Assembly: GCA_937969125.1 (NCBI GenBank)
Contig: CALBVA010000279.1
Span: 1-14,402, forward strand
Source of the DNA: an uncultured Verrucomicrobiales bacterium
Lineage (GTDB): Bacteria; Verrucomicrobiota; Verrucomicrobiia; Verrucomicrobiales; Akkermansiaceae
DNA: 14,402 bases
Reading direction: 5' to 3'
Under the pieces are notes generated by a model. That model searched no databases. It was not told the origin of the DNA and saw only the letters and a list, made by a program, of their open reading frames with translations. Both the position numbers and the translations under genes were made by a program. Positions 5,747-13,847 of the stretch are shown here, one piece after another; positions within the stretch are counted from its first letter, which is position 1, and each line of letters starts with the position of its first letter.

Positions 5747-6259
5747 ATGTCGGCCATCATTCCACCAAAACCCCGGATGCCAGTTGGCGGGAAGATCCGG
5801 ATTTCCATCGTCGCAGCGAAATTCAATCAGGAATTCACCAATGCCCTTGTCGAGAACGCAGTGGCCGAAATCGAGGAATTCGCCTCGACCCCACGCGTAG
5901 ATCTTGTGCGAGTCCCCGGAGCCTTCGAAATCCCGGTGGTGGCCAAGGCCTTGATCGAGGAGGAAAAGCCGGACTGCATCATCGCGCTTGGCTGCATTAT
6001 CCGTGGAGGCACCTCGCATGCCGATCTCGTCGCGACCTCGGTGACCAATGCGCTCCAGCAGCTTGCCATCGAAACCACCACACCGATCATCCACGAAGTC
6101 CTGTTGGTCGAAGATGACAAGCAGGCCTACGCGCGCTGCATCGGTAAAAAACTGAACCGCGGACGTGAGGCCGCCCGCAGCGCTCTGGATATCATCGAGA
6201 TCATGAATGAAGTCCGCCGCGCCAATCAATCTATCCGCCTTCATCCGAGCAATGCCTAG
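5747..6259 (+). CDS. ribH: 6,7-dimethyl-8-ribityllumazine synthase
   Basis: Penultimate step of riboflavin synthesis: condenses the RibA-branch ribitylamino-uracil with the RibB product dihydroxybutanone phosphate. It is 170 residues, near the family norm with a slightly extended N-terminus. Recognisable elements are AKFNQEF (residues 24-30), VPGAFEIPV (56-64) and LGCIIRGGTSHADLV (81-95) with the catalytic His at 91 and the phosphate-binding loop around it. Variations from the commonest pattern are GGT where many have GET, and EVLL where many have GVLT; these look like lineage differences, not damage. The 3' end overlaps nusB by 8 bases, a common ribH-nusB pairing, so the two are probably co-transcribed and translationally coupled. 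Its substrate partner enzyme ribBA is nearby on the opposite strand. Confidence 0.96.
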   Translation: MSAIIPPKPRMPVGGKIRISIVAAKFNQEFTNALVENAVAEIEEFASTPRVDLVRVPGAFEIPVVAKALIEEEKPDCIIALGCIIRGGTSHADLVATSVTNALQQLAIETTTPIIHEVLLVEDDKQAYARCIGKKLNRGREAARSALDIIEIMNEVRRANQSIRLHPSNA

Positions 6260-7112
6260 TCGCAGACAGGTCCGCCAGGCCGCCGTCCAAGTCCTCTACG
6301 CCCGCAGCGCCTCGCCAAAGGACCAGGCGGACTCGGAGCTTTGGGAACTCATCAATGACTACGCCGGTCGCACCTACGATAAGGCCCGGGTCAAAGTCTT
6401 CGCTCACTTTCAGCAGGGACGTACTGCCGCGGTCACAAAGATGCAGGAGATTATTACCGGATGTGCTGCTGCGATTCATGTGGCAGAACCCAATGAGAAG
6501 CTGGCCAAGGACCTTGCAGCTCTCTTGAAGGCCGAGGAGAAATGGGCAGAGTGCCCCCGCGCCCTCTCAGCGCTAGCTAAATCAGACATCGGAGGCTGGC
6601 GGCGCGATCTCCAGACCCGCCTGATCGAGGCCCAGGAGCTTCGTAAAAAACGTGCGGAAATTCTCCCCCGCACCATTATGTTCCCCCCGCAGGATCGCAG
6701 CACTCTGGAGGCAGTCTTCACAAAGCTCGAAACTTACGACGAGCGCGCACACATGGTTCAATTTCCAGATCAATATCCCGAGCAGAGGGATCTCGATCAC
6801 CTTCACCGCCTCCTCGGCGAGATGAAGGAGCTGGAAAAGGAAGCTCTGGAACGGGTGATAGCTATCGAAGGAGACCGGGAACGGATTGATCAGACCATCG
6901 AAAAGGCCGCTGCTAATTTTGATTTCGAGAGACTCTCGAAAGTCGATCTCGCCATCCTGCAACAGGCCACCTGGGAGATGCTCAATCTTTCCGACCTTGA
7001 CCACGCGGTCTCCATCAATGAAGCCATCGAACTGGCCCGCTCCTTCTCAGGTGAGGAGTCAGCTTCATTCGTAAATGGAGTGCTGGATAAGATCTCAAAA
7101 AGCCAAGCTTAG
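6252..7112 (+). CDS. nusB: Transcription antitermination factor NusB, enlarged by a central insertion
   Basis: NusB, with NusE (S10), binds boxA RNA to make rRNA transcription termination-resistant. The N-terminus (SRRQVRQAAVQVLYA, residues 3-17) and the C-terminus (FERLSKVDLAILQQATWEML, then AVSINEAIELARSF and SFVNGVLDKI, about 224-280) are typical NusB. The protein is 286 residues, about twice the usual 130-160: roughly 140 extra residues, charged and apparently helical, sit between the first helix and the ERIDQTIEKA helix at about 210. The ATG at 6252 overlaps the end of ribH (ATGCCTAG), favouring it over the in-frame ATG at 6207, which lies deep inside ribH. No Shine-Dalgarno sequence is seen, consistent with coupling to ribH. 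The insert is not recognised. Confidence 0.88.
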   Translation: MPSRRQVRQAAVQVLYARSASPKDQADSELWELINDYAGRTYDKARVKVFAHFQQGRTAAVTKMQEIITGCAAAIHVAEPNEKLAKDLAALLKAEEKWAECPRALSALAKSDIGGWRRDLQTRLIEAQELRKKRAEILPRTIMFPPQDRSTLEAVFTKLETYDERAHMVQFPDQYPEQRDLDHLHRLLGEMKELEKEALERVIAIEGDRERIDQTIEKAAANFDFERLSKVDLAILQQATWEMLNLSDLDHAVSINEAIELARSFSGEESASFVNGVLDKISKSQA

Positions 7113-7180
7113 TGAGGATACCATTCTATTGAATGATAAAAAATCCAAATTAATCAGCCTTTTGGCCCATGGCACGAGGG

Positions 7181-7209
7181 TTGCATCACGGCCAGTCCTT
7201 CACAATATT
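7181..7209 (+). promoter_or_regulatory. Candidate promoter pointing to a GTG start for the giant secreted protein
   Basis: TTGCAT (7181-7186) and AATATT (7204-7209) are 17 bases apart. The -10 ends 7 bases before GTG at 7217, so transcription would start at that codon. This supports the shorter reading frame over the ATG at 7169, which would lie upstream of the promoter. The match is moderate (three and four of six positions). Confidence 0.35.
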
Positions 7210-7216
7210 GTCTGTT

Positions 7217-10200
7217 GTGATCCGATATCGCCCAACCTTCTTCCTCCCCCCGCTGGCGCTGACCGCATTCACCACGGTGGCGGTGCATGGCCAGCTCCAA
7301 CCTCTCCAAATCAATGAAATCCTCGTGGTCAATGAGACCGGCATCGATGATGGAAATGACTCTCGAGAGGACTGGATCGAGATCTTCAACCCGAACGATC
7401 AGCTGCTTAACCTGGATACCTATTTCCTCACGGATGATCCCGAGGCGCTTACAAAATGGAACTTCCCTGCAGTCAACATCCCGGCTAATGGCTACCTCCT
7501 CGTCTTCGCCTCCGGGAATGACACCACAGACCCGGACGGCAATCCGCACACTAATTTCAAGCTTTCCTCCGGCGGCGAATTCCTGGCGCTGGTGAAGCCG
7601 GATGGCACCTCTATCGACGACCAGTTCGAGCCCAACTATCCGGAGCAGTTCACCGACGTCTCTTACGGTCGCCCTGTCGGCGGCGGTAGCTTTGTTTACT
7701 TCGGCTCCCCCACTCCGGGAGCCGTAAATAACGCCGGCAAACCCGGGGTGGTGAAAGACACTAACTTTTCGATGGACCGCGGCTTCTATGATGCTCCGTT
7801 CGATCTCGCCATCCTCTCGGACACCGACGGAGCGACGATCCGCTACACCACAAATGGGTCGATTCCCACGTTGACGAATGGAACCACATACACTGATCCC
7901 ATCAGTATCACCAGCACCACGAATGTCCGAGCGGCGGCTTTCTTTCCTTCCGGGGACTTCATCCCTACCAATGTCGATACCCACACTTATATCTTTGTGG
8001 ATCAAGTGGCTGATCAATCGGCAAATCCACCGGGCTGGTCGAGCGACTGGGGCTTCGATGACCAAGTCGGACAGATTATAGTCTCTGATTACGCCATGGA
8101 CCAGCGAGTGGCTGATGATGTCGCAGGACTTCGCGCTCCCGGCTATACCCTGCGGGATGCCTTGCTGGATATCCCGTCCGTTTCGCTCACGCTGAAGCAG
8201 AGTGACTTCGTGAAATCACAGGCCGAGAAAGCAGGAAACAATGGTCTCAGCCTTTACGGAACGCCCAGGGTTCGTGATTTCGAACCAGTCTGCTCAGTGG
8301 AATACCTCCTCCCAGATGGCTCCCGCGGCTTCCAGGAAGACTGCAAAGTGGAAACCCATGGCAACTCTTCACGCACGCCCTTCCGGATGCAGAAACACTC
8401 ACTCCGTCTCACCTTCTCCTCGGAAGTCGGTGTGGGAAAACTCCGCTACGACCTCTTCCCTGATTCTCCGGTCGATGAGTTCAATAAGCTCGTCCTCCGC
8501 GCCTGCTTCACTGACTCATGGGCGCTCAACACATGGGCCTCGGCTCGCTACCGCCCGAACGATTCGCTCTACACCCGGGACGTCTTCATGAAAGCCGTCT
8601 TCGGTGACATGGGCCACCCGACTTCCTACGGAAACTTCGTCCACCTCTACGTCAATGGACTCTATTTCGGAGTGCACAATCTTACTGAACGGCTCGAGGA
8701 TGACTTCTACGCGGAACACCTTGGCGGGGATAAGGAAGACTGGGAGGTCAATGCAGACCTTTCCACTCCGGGACCACTCTGGAACAGCCTTCTCGCCACC
8801 TTGAATGGCCCCATTACCACCGAAGCCGGCTATAACGCGGTGAAGGAAAAACTGGATGTCGTCAATTATGCCGACTGGATCATCCTCCACCTCTTTGGCG
8901 ATGCCGAGGACTGGCCGAACAAAAATTCCTACGCCGCCGTGAATGCCGTCAGCGGAGACGGCAAATGGCGCTTCAATGTCTGGGACCAGGAAATCGCTTT
9001 CGATAAATATACCTGGAACCGCTATGACAGCACCGGCACCGGGATGATCCCATTCCAAAGACTACGCCTCAACGAAGACTTCCGCACCCTCTTCGCTGAC
9101 CGAGTTTACAAGCATATGTTCGATGGGGGCTCCCTGAGCCTCCCCCGCCTTAGCGCCACCTTCCTCGACATCTGTGACGAGATCGATAAGGCCATCGTTG
9201 CTGAATCAGTCCGCTGGGGTGACGTGCAGGCCAGCACGCCCTACGGTAACACAACGTCATCCTCGAGTAATATTGAGAACGATTTCTATCCTCCCACAAT
9301 CAATAACCCTATCTACTTCACCCGCGAGCAGCACTGGGTGACCGAGCGGGATAACGTGATTTCCAATTACTTCCCCACCCTGCACGACCAGTCGCAGAGC
9401 CGCTCGTTCATCCGTGAGCTCCGTTCACGGGACCTCTATCCAGATGTTGATCCTCCCGTCTTCTCCCAACTCGGAGGCGTGGTCCCCGTCGACTTTACCC
9501 TCAGTCTGATTACAGACAATGGAGCCATTTACTACACGACAGATGGCAGTGATCCGCGTGAATCGGGTGGAGGGGTCAATCCTCGCGCGGACACCTTCGG
9601 GGGACCAGCCAGTGAGGAACTGGTGTCGATCGATTCGACTGGTTGGACTTACCTTTCCATCGGCCAGGCGCAGTCTGACAGCAACGTGGTATTCGGAGCC
9701 GCAGGATACGGGCCTACCGACTGGAAGCATCCGTTATTTAATGACTCCTCCTGGCTCCAAAACCTTGAGGCTCCCTTTGCCGGTCCAGGAGACACCAGTG
9801 TCGATGGGATCACTCCCAACACCCTGATTGATTTCGGAGGCTTCGGGGCACGTTGGCCGACGAGCTACTTCCGTAAGGACTTTCAGGTCACTGACGCCGC
9901 TGACTTTTTTGAGCTTAATGTCTCCGCCATCCGGGATGACAAGATGATCGTTTACCTGAACGGTCGGGAAATCTACCGGGATGACTTTGGAATGGCTGTT
10001 GTCACCCACGATGATTTTGCCCTTTCAACGATCTCCGAAACCGTCCCAGCCACTTTCATCTACACTCTAAGTCCTGGTGAGTTAGTGGAAGGGATGAATA
10101 CCCTTGCGATCGAGGTTCACAGCGAAAAAAGAGGAGACTCCGACATCGGCCTGCAGGTCGAGATTTTCGGCAAGAAAACCGGCCCGGGAGGAAATACTCT

Positions 10201-11128
10201 GAATCTTACTTCCTCCGGAACCGTCAAGGCCCGCACCCTTTCCGATGGCGGTGAGTGGTCACCCCTGCGTGAGGCTGACTTCATCGTCGGCACTCCTGCT
10301 GCGGCCGGGAATTTGGTGATCTCCGAGATCATGTATAACCCGCAGGGGCCGGACGATGATCGCGAGTTTATCGAAATACTAAACATCAATCCTTCTGTCT
10401 CCGTGGATCTCACCGATGTCTCTTTCACCGATGGCATCCTCTATACCTTCCCAACTGGATTTATCCTTGGACCACTGGAGCGGGTTGTCGTTGTCCAGAA
10501 CCGCGATGCCTTCGTCGCTGAATATGGCGACACCGGTATCATCATTGCCGATGGAACTTACACCAGCAACCTCTCGAACAGCGGAGAGACCATCGTGCTT
10601 ATAGATAATGCCGAGAACGAGATTCTGAGTTTCAGCTACGATGACAATGCTGCTCTCGGCTGGCCGACCGCGGCTGATGGGTTTGGTCCTTCGTTGGAAC
10701 TCATCTCTCCACTGGCTAGTCCAGATCATGGACTAGCCGCCAGCTGGCGCGCATCCGCCAATGCCAAGGGCAGCCCCGGAAGCGGGGAACTCGTTGGAGC
10801 AAACCTCGAAGACGATGCTGACAGCGATGGCATCAACGTCCTTGGTGAGTATTTCTTTGGCCTCAGTGATGACAGTTCAGATCTCAATCCCACCACTCTG
10901 ACTGCGACTGCAGACGGCTTTATCTTTAGCTTCGCACGCAATCCTTTCCCTGTCGGGATCAATTGGGAAATTCAAAGCTCCAACAACCTGAAAAACTGGG
11001 ACACCGCCACCGAAATCACCAGCGGACCGGTCACCCTAGGAGCAGATGGACGGCTGAACGAATCGGGAACCATTCCCCTCTCAGATGTGAAGCGATTCTA
11101 CCGCGTGATAGTTACTCCTGCACCATAG
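7217..11128 (+). CDS. Giant secreted CotH / lamin-tail-domain protein
   Basis: About 1,303 residues from GTG 7217 (1,319 if ATG 7169 is used). GTG gives a compact signal peptide (IRYRP, then FFLPPLALTAFTTVAV, cleavage near VHG), so I prefer it. Domains in order: lamin-tail domain (about 30-165); chitobiase C-terminal-like beta domain (184-260, TIRYTTNGSIPT); CotH-type domain (about 320-635) with HGNSSR at 381-386, the Lys of MQKHSLRL at 393, VNGLYFGVHNLTER near 479-492 and VWDQEIAFD near 588-596; a second chitobiase-like segment (IYYTTDGSDP, about 771-780); a beta-sandwich (about 802-987); second lamin-tail domain (about 1029-1190); an EF-hand-like loop DADSDGINVLGE (1200-1211); and a C-terminal beta domain with WEIQSSNNLKNW. 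There is no PEP-CTERM or other obvious anchor. Secretion is predicted; a kinase role for CotH is known in spores but unproven here. It is followed by a terminator. Confidence 0.87.
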   Translation: MIRYRPTFFLPPLALTAFTTVAVHGQLQPLQINEILVVNETGIDDGNDSREDWIEIFNPNDQLLNLDTYFLTDDPEALTKWNFPAVNIPANGYLLVFASGNDTTDPDGNPHTNFKLSSGGEFLALVKPDGTSIDDQFEPNYPEQFTDVSYGRPVGGGSFVYFGSPTPGAVNNAGKPGVVKDTNFSMDRGFYDAPFDLAILSDTDGATIRYTTNGSIPTLTNGTTYTDPISITSTTNVRAAAFFPSGDFIPTNVDTHTYIFVDQVADQSANPPGWSSDWGFDDQVGQIIVSDYAMDQRVADDVAGLRAPGYTLRDALLDIPSVSLTLKQSDFVKSQAEKAGNNGLSLYGTPRVRDFEPVCSVEYLLPDGSRGFQEDCKVETHGNSSRTPFRMQKHSLRLTFSSEVGVGKLRYDLFPDSPVDEFNKLVLRACFTDSWALNTWASARYRPNDSLYTRDVFMKAVFGDMGHPTSYGNFVHLYVNGLYFGVHNLTERLEDDFYAEHLGGDKEDWEVNADLSTPGPLWNSLLATLNGPITTEAGYNAVKEKLDVVNYADWIILHLFGDAEDWPNKNSYAAVNAVSGDGKWRFNVWDQEIAFDKYTWNRYDSTGTGMIPFQRLRLNEDFRTLFADRVYKHMFDGGSLSLPRLSATFLDICDEIDKAIVAESVRWGDVQASTPYGNTTSSSSNIENDFYPPTINNPIYFTREQHWVTERDNVISNYFPTLHDQSQSRSFIRELRSRDLYPDVDPPVFSQLGGVVPVDFTLSLITDNGAIYYTTDGSDPRESGGGVNPRADTFGGPASEELVSIDSTGWTYLSIGQAQSDSNVVFGAAGYGPTDWKHPLFNDSSWLQNLEAPFAGPGDTSVDGITPNTLIDFGGFGARWPTSYFRKDFQVTDAADFFELNVSAIRDDKMIVYLNGREIYRDDFGMAVVTHDDFALSTISETVPATFIYTLSPGELVEGMNTLAIEVHSEKRGDSDIGLQVEIFGKKTGPGGNTLNLTSSGTVKARTLSDGGEWSPLREADFIVGTPAAAGNLVISEIMYNPQGPDDDREFIEILNINPSVSVDLTDVSFTDGILYTFPTGFILGPLERVVVVQNRDAFVAEYGDTGIIIADGTYTSNLSNSGETIVLIDNAENEILSFSYDDNAALGWPTAADGFGPSLELISPLASPDHGLAASWRASANAKGSPGSGELVGANLEDDADSDGINVLGEYFFGLSDDSSDLNPTTLTATADGFIFSFARNPFPVGINWEIQSSNNLKNWDTATEITSGPVTLGADGRLNESGTIPLSDVKRFYRVIVTPAP

Positions 11129-11153
11129 GCTACTGAGAGATTTCTAGTGGATC

Positions 11154-11207
11154 ATCAGGCGAATCGAGGCTTCACTGAAGCCATGTCCGATTCGCCTGAT
11201 TCTTTTC
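11154..11207 (+). terminator. Terminator-like hairpin whose loop holds the next gene's start codon
   Basis: A perfect 13-bp inverted repeat (ATCAGGCGAATCG at 11154-11166, CGATTCGCCTGAT at 11188-11200) encloses an inner 6-bp stem GGCTTC/GAAGCC (11168-11173 and 11177-11182) and is followed by TTCTTTTC. It begins 26 bases after the stop of the giant secreted protein, as a terminator would. The ATG at 11183-11185 lies unpaired between the inner and outer stems, and the right arm encodes the first residues of the DUF5069 protein. Confidence 0.75.
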
Positions 11208-11626
11208 AATACCCTCGCTCCGCCTACGATGAGCTGGATGGCATCATCTACCTCCCACGCATGCTTGATAAGATGCGCCTCATGCACGCTGGGACCCTGC
11301 ATCCTGACTTGCACGCGAACCTCGGGCTCGCAATGGATCTCTGGACCTGCCAGTTCCTTGGAGTCGATTATCATGAACTAAAGACCCAGGTCCTCGCCGG
11401 AGCTTCGGATGAGGATGCCCTCGTCTGGGCCCGGAAACACGGCGTAACCCGCGCGGATTTTGAACTCACCTGGTTCACCTCTCACATCAAGAAGTTTGGC
11501 TTCAAAGATCAGATGAGCGGACGACTGCAAGAACGACTTCGGGAATCAGGCTTCGAAGACCGCAGCGATATTCAGACCTTCATGGACTACATTGAAGTCG
11601 ATGAAGGCCGTGATCTGCCCAACTAA
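11183..11626 (+). CDS. DUF5069 family protein
   Basis: About 147 residues from ATG 11183; an in-frame GTG at 11147 would add 12. The family is found mainly in Verrucomicrobia and Planctomycetes and has no known function. Its hallmark is visible: YPRSAYDELDGIIYLPRMLDKMR near the N-terminus, then AGTLHPDLHANLGLAMDLW, LGVDYHELKTQV and DEDALVWARKHG. It appears soluble and mostly helical, without signal peptide or catalytic motif I recognise. The start codon sits in the loop of the hairpin described at 11154-11200, which could control initiation or mark a later start. Fumarase follows after 15 bases, so the two probably share a transcript, but no functional link is known to me. Confidence 0.85.
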   Translation: MSDSPDSFQYPRSAYDELDGIIYLPRMLDKMRLMHAGTLHPDLHANLGLAMDLWTCQFLGVDYHELKTQVLAGASDEDALVWARKHGVTRADFELTWFTSHIKKFGFKDQMSGRLQERLRESGFEDRSDIQTFMDYIEVDEGRDLPN

Positions 11627-11641
11627 AACTCACTGCAATCA

Positions 11642-13267
11642 ATGAGCGACTTCCACTATCAAGCCCCCTTCCCCCTCGGTCCGGATCCCACCGAATACCT
11701 TCAGCTGTCATCCAACTTCGTCAGCACCACTGAATTTGAGGGTCAGGAGATTCTTAAAATTGATCCACAAGCTCTGCGCTTTCTTTCCAATGAGGCCATC
11801 AAGGCAATCTCATTTAAGCTTCGCACTTCACACCTACAGCAGGTGGCCTCGATTCTCGATGATCCGGAGGCGAGCGAAAATGACCGCATGGTCGCGCTCA
11901 TGCTCCTAAAGAACGCCGAGATTGCCTCCCATGGAATTCTCCCAGGATGTCAGGACACGGGCACCGCAATCGTCATGGGTAAGAAAGGTCAGCAGGTCTG
12001 GACCGGCGGAGACGACGCCATTCCCCTCTCGGAGGGAATTCACAAAACCTACCAGGAGGAAAACCTCCGCTACTCCCAGGTTTCGCCCACCAGCATGTTC
12101 GAGGAGACCAATACCACAACCAATCTCCCCGCACAGATCGATCTCTACGCCACCCCCGGTCAGGAATACAAATTCCTCTTCATGACCAAAGGTGGTGGCT
12201 CCGCCAACAAATCCTTTCTCTACCAGGAGACCAAAGCTCTTCTGAATCCCAAACGACTCATGGAGTTCGCCATCGAAAAAATGGCGAGTATTGGCACCTC
12301 CGCCTGTCCGCCCTATCACCTGGCCTTCGTGATCGGTGGCACCTCGGCGGAGAACACCCTCAAGACCGTGAAACTCGCCTCGGCCCGCTATCTCGATGAG
12401 CTTCCGACCACCGGAAACGAACACGGTCGCGCATTCCGCGATCTCGAATGGGAGGAGAAGCTTCTCAAGGCCGCTCGCGAAATCGGAATCGGGGCGCAAT
12501 TCGGCGGAAAGTATTTCGCGCACGATGTCCGCGTCATCCGCCTCCCTCGTCACGGAGCCTCCTGCCCCGTCGGGCTAGGTGTCTCCTGCTCAGCCGACCG
12601 ACAGGCCAAGGCCAAAATCACCAAGGACGGCATCTTTCTCGAGAAGCTCGAAGAAGATCCCGGTCGCTTTATCCCCGAAAAATATCGCGACTGGAAATTC
12701 AAAGGCATCGAGATCGACCTCGACCAGGGAATGGAAAGCACCCTCGCCACTCTCTCAAAGTATCCCGTCACCACTGCGGTCTCATTGACCGGCACCATCA
12801 TCGTCGCACGGGACATCGCTCATGCGAAGCTGAAGGAGATCCTTGAAGCAAAGGGAGAATTCCCCTCTTACTTCAAGGACTACCCGGTCTATTACGCTGG
12901 CCCTGCCAAAACTCCGGAAGGCATGGCCTCCGGCTCCTTCGGCCCCACCACCGCCGGACGTATGGATCCCTATGTCGATCTCTTCCAGGAAAACAATGCC
13001 TCCATGGTCATGCTGGCTAAAGGCAATCGTTCGCAGATGGTCACCGACGCCTGCAAAAAACACGGTGGTTTCTACCTGGGCTCCACCGGTGGCCCCGCCG
13101 CCCTCCTCGCCAAAAAGCACATCAAAAGCCAGGAAGTCGTAGATTTCCCCGAACTCGGAATGGAAGCCGTCTGGAAGATCAAAGTCGAAAACTTCCCCGC
13201 TTTCATCCTCGTCGACGACAAAGGCAACGACTTCTTCAAGCAGATCACCCAGTGCCCTGTCTCCTGA
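11642..13267 (+). CDS. Class I (iron-sulfur) fumarate hydratase
   Basis: Reversible hydration of fumarate to malate in the TCA cycle, using an oxygen-sensitive [4Fe-4S] cluster. At 541 residues it matches the single-chain FumA/FumB type (548 residues in E. coli) rather than the two-subunit form. The alpha part includes ILPGCQDTGTA with Cys103 and TSACPPYHLAF with Cys222; Cys316 in GVSCSADRQAKAK completes the expected three cluster ligands, and Cys308 lies close by. The beta part runs from about 370, with SLTGTIIVARDIAHAK and the signature SGSFGPTTAGRMD near 430-445, then GGFYLGSTGGPAALLA. All parts look intact. It lies 15 bases after the DUF5069 gene; no terminator is seen in the 23 bases before the convergent gene on the other strand. 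Confidence 0.96.
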   Translation: MSDFHYQAPFPLGPDPTEYLQLSSNFVSTTEFEGQEILKIDPQALRFLSNEAIKAISFKLRTSHLQQVASILDDPEASENDRMVALMLLKNAEIASHGILPGCQDTGTAIVMGKKGQQVWTGGDDAIPLSEGIHKTYQEENLRYSQVSPTSMFEETNTTTNLPAQIDLYATPGQEYKFLFMTKGGGSANKSFLYQETKALLNPKRLMEFAIEKMASIGTSACPPYHLAFVIGGTSAENTLKTVKLASARYLDELPTTGNEHGRAFRDLEWEEKLLKAAREIGIGAQFGGKYFAHDVRVIRLPRHGASCPVGLGVSCSADRQAKAKITKDGIFLEKLEEDPGRFIPEKYRDWKFKGIEIDLDQGMESTLATLSKYPVTTAVSLTGTIIVARDIAHAKLKEILEAKGEFPSYFKDYPVYYAGPAKTPEGMASGSFGPTTAGRMDPYVDLFQENNASMVMLAKGNRSQMVTDACKKHGGFYLGSTGGPAALLAKKHIKSQEVVDFPELGMEAVWKIKVENFPAFILVDDKGNDFFKQITQCPVS

Positions 13268-13290
13268 TCTCCAGAAGACCGAGCGCCCCC

Positions 13291-13677
13291 CTACCGCATC
13301 TCAAATCGCCCCTTCAGCTCGCTCACGACCTCGATGGCTTCACCACCGCGGACGGTTTCGATGGCGTAGAGATACCAGCCCCATTCATTATCCCAGAAAA
13401 AGGTGCGGGTCTGCACTTCACGGCGGCGGCCGCCGTTTTTAATCACCGGAGCGATGAAGGTGACGCAGACGCCCTCCTTGGCGGTGGTCGATTTATCAAG
13501 TTTTCGGTCCACCTTTTGCATCGGCCCAATGTTCACCTCGTTATTACGCACCTGATTGGCTTCGGAGATGATCTTTGCCGCCACAGTACGGGTGAGGGCG
13601 TTTTTTTCACGCGCGAAGGCGGATGAGGTGAAATTGAGGGCAACGACAAGAACGAACAGGCGAGTGAAAGTCTTCAT
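13291..13677 (-). CDS. Small secreted protein of unknown function
   Basis: 128 residues with a clear signal peptide (MKTFTRLFVLVVALNFTSSA, cleavage after AFA at about residue 22), so periplasmic or exported. The mature part has an early helical segment (TVAAKIISEANQVRN) and then beta-like strands: VCVTFIAPVIKNGG, REVQTRTFFWDNEWGWYLYAIETV and a short basic end. Only one Cys remains in the mature part. The frame is open upstream to 13815, but the ATG at 13677 starts the signal peptide. Bases CTTAAT at 13685-13690 resemble a -10 box 7 bases before the start, without a good -35. It converges on the fumarase gene and is divergent from gltB. I do not recognise the family. Confidence 0.75.
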   Translation of the reverse strand: MKTFTRLFVLVVALNFTSSAFAREKNALTRTVAAKIISEANQVRNNEVNIGPMQKVDRKLDKSTTAKEGVCVTFIAPVIKNGGRRREVQTRTFFWDNEWGWYLYAIETVRGGEAIEVVSELKGRFEMR

Positions 13678-13749
13678 GAGATCTATTAAGACTCCGTTCC
13701 CGCCTAAAAATTCATTGGATTTGCGAAAAATCAGTCCGACAAGTTCCAC

Positions 13750-13779
13750 TTGGCAACCAGCCCTCCTCCGCCTTATCGT
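13750..13779 (+). promoter_or_regulatory. Candidate gltB promoter
   Basis: TTGGCA (13750-13755, five of six positions) and TATCGT (13774-13779, four of six) are 18 bases apart in the divergent gap between the small secreted protein and gltB. Transcription would start near 13786, leaving a leader of about 60 bases, unlike the near-leaderless candidates elsewhere in the window. No operator or riboswitch was recognised in the leader. Confidence 0.35.
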
Positions 13780-13847
13780 CCCGCCCCCCTCAAAAAAGGC
13801 CACGCGGGCACGCAACTTGCACCACTACGCACACAGAGCTTCCCACC

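Noticed and set aside
5663..6244. 193-residue minus-strand frame opposite ribH
   Set aside because: ribH is unmistakable on the plus strand and the minus-strand peptide shows no domain pattern.
7116..7140. CATTC/GAATG hairpin after nusB as a terminator
   Set aside because: The stem is only 5 bp and AT-rich and is followed by A residues rather than a T tract.
7154..8065. 303-residue minus-strand frame opposite the start of the giant secreted protein
   Set aside because: The plus-strand frame has a signal peptide and a lamin-tail domain; the minus-strand peptide is Arg/Ile/Gly-biased in the way antisense shadows are.
11906..12553. 215-residue minus-strand frame opposite the fumarase gene
   Set aside because: Fumarase motifs and cluster cysteines are intact on the plus strand; this is an antisense shadow.
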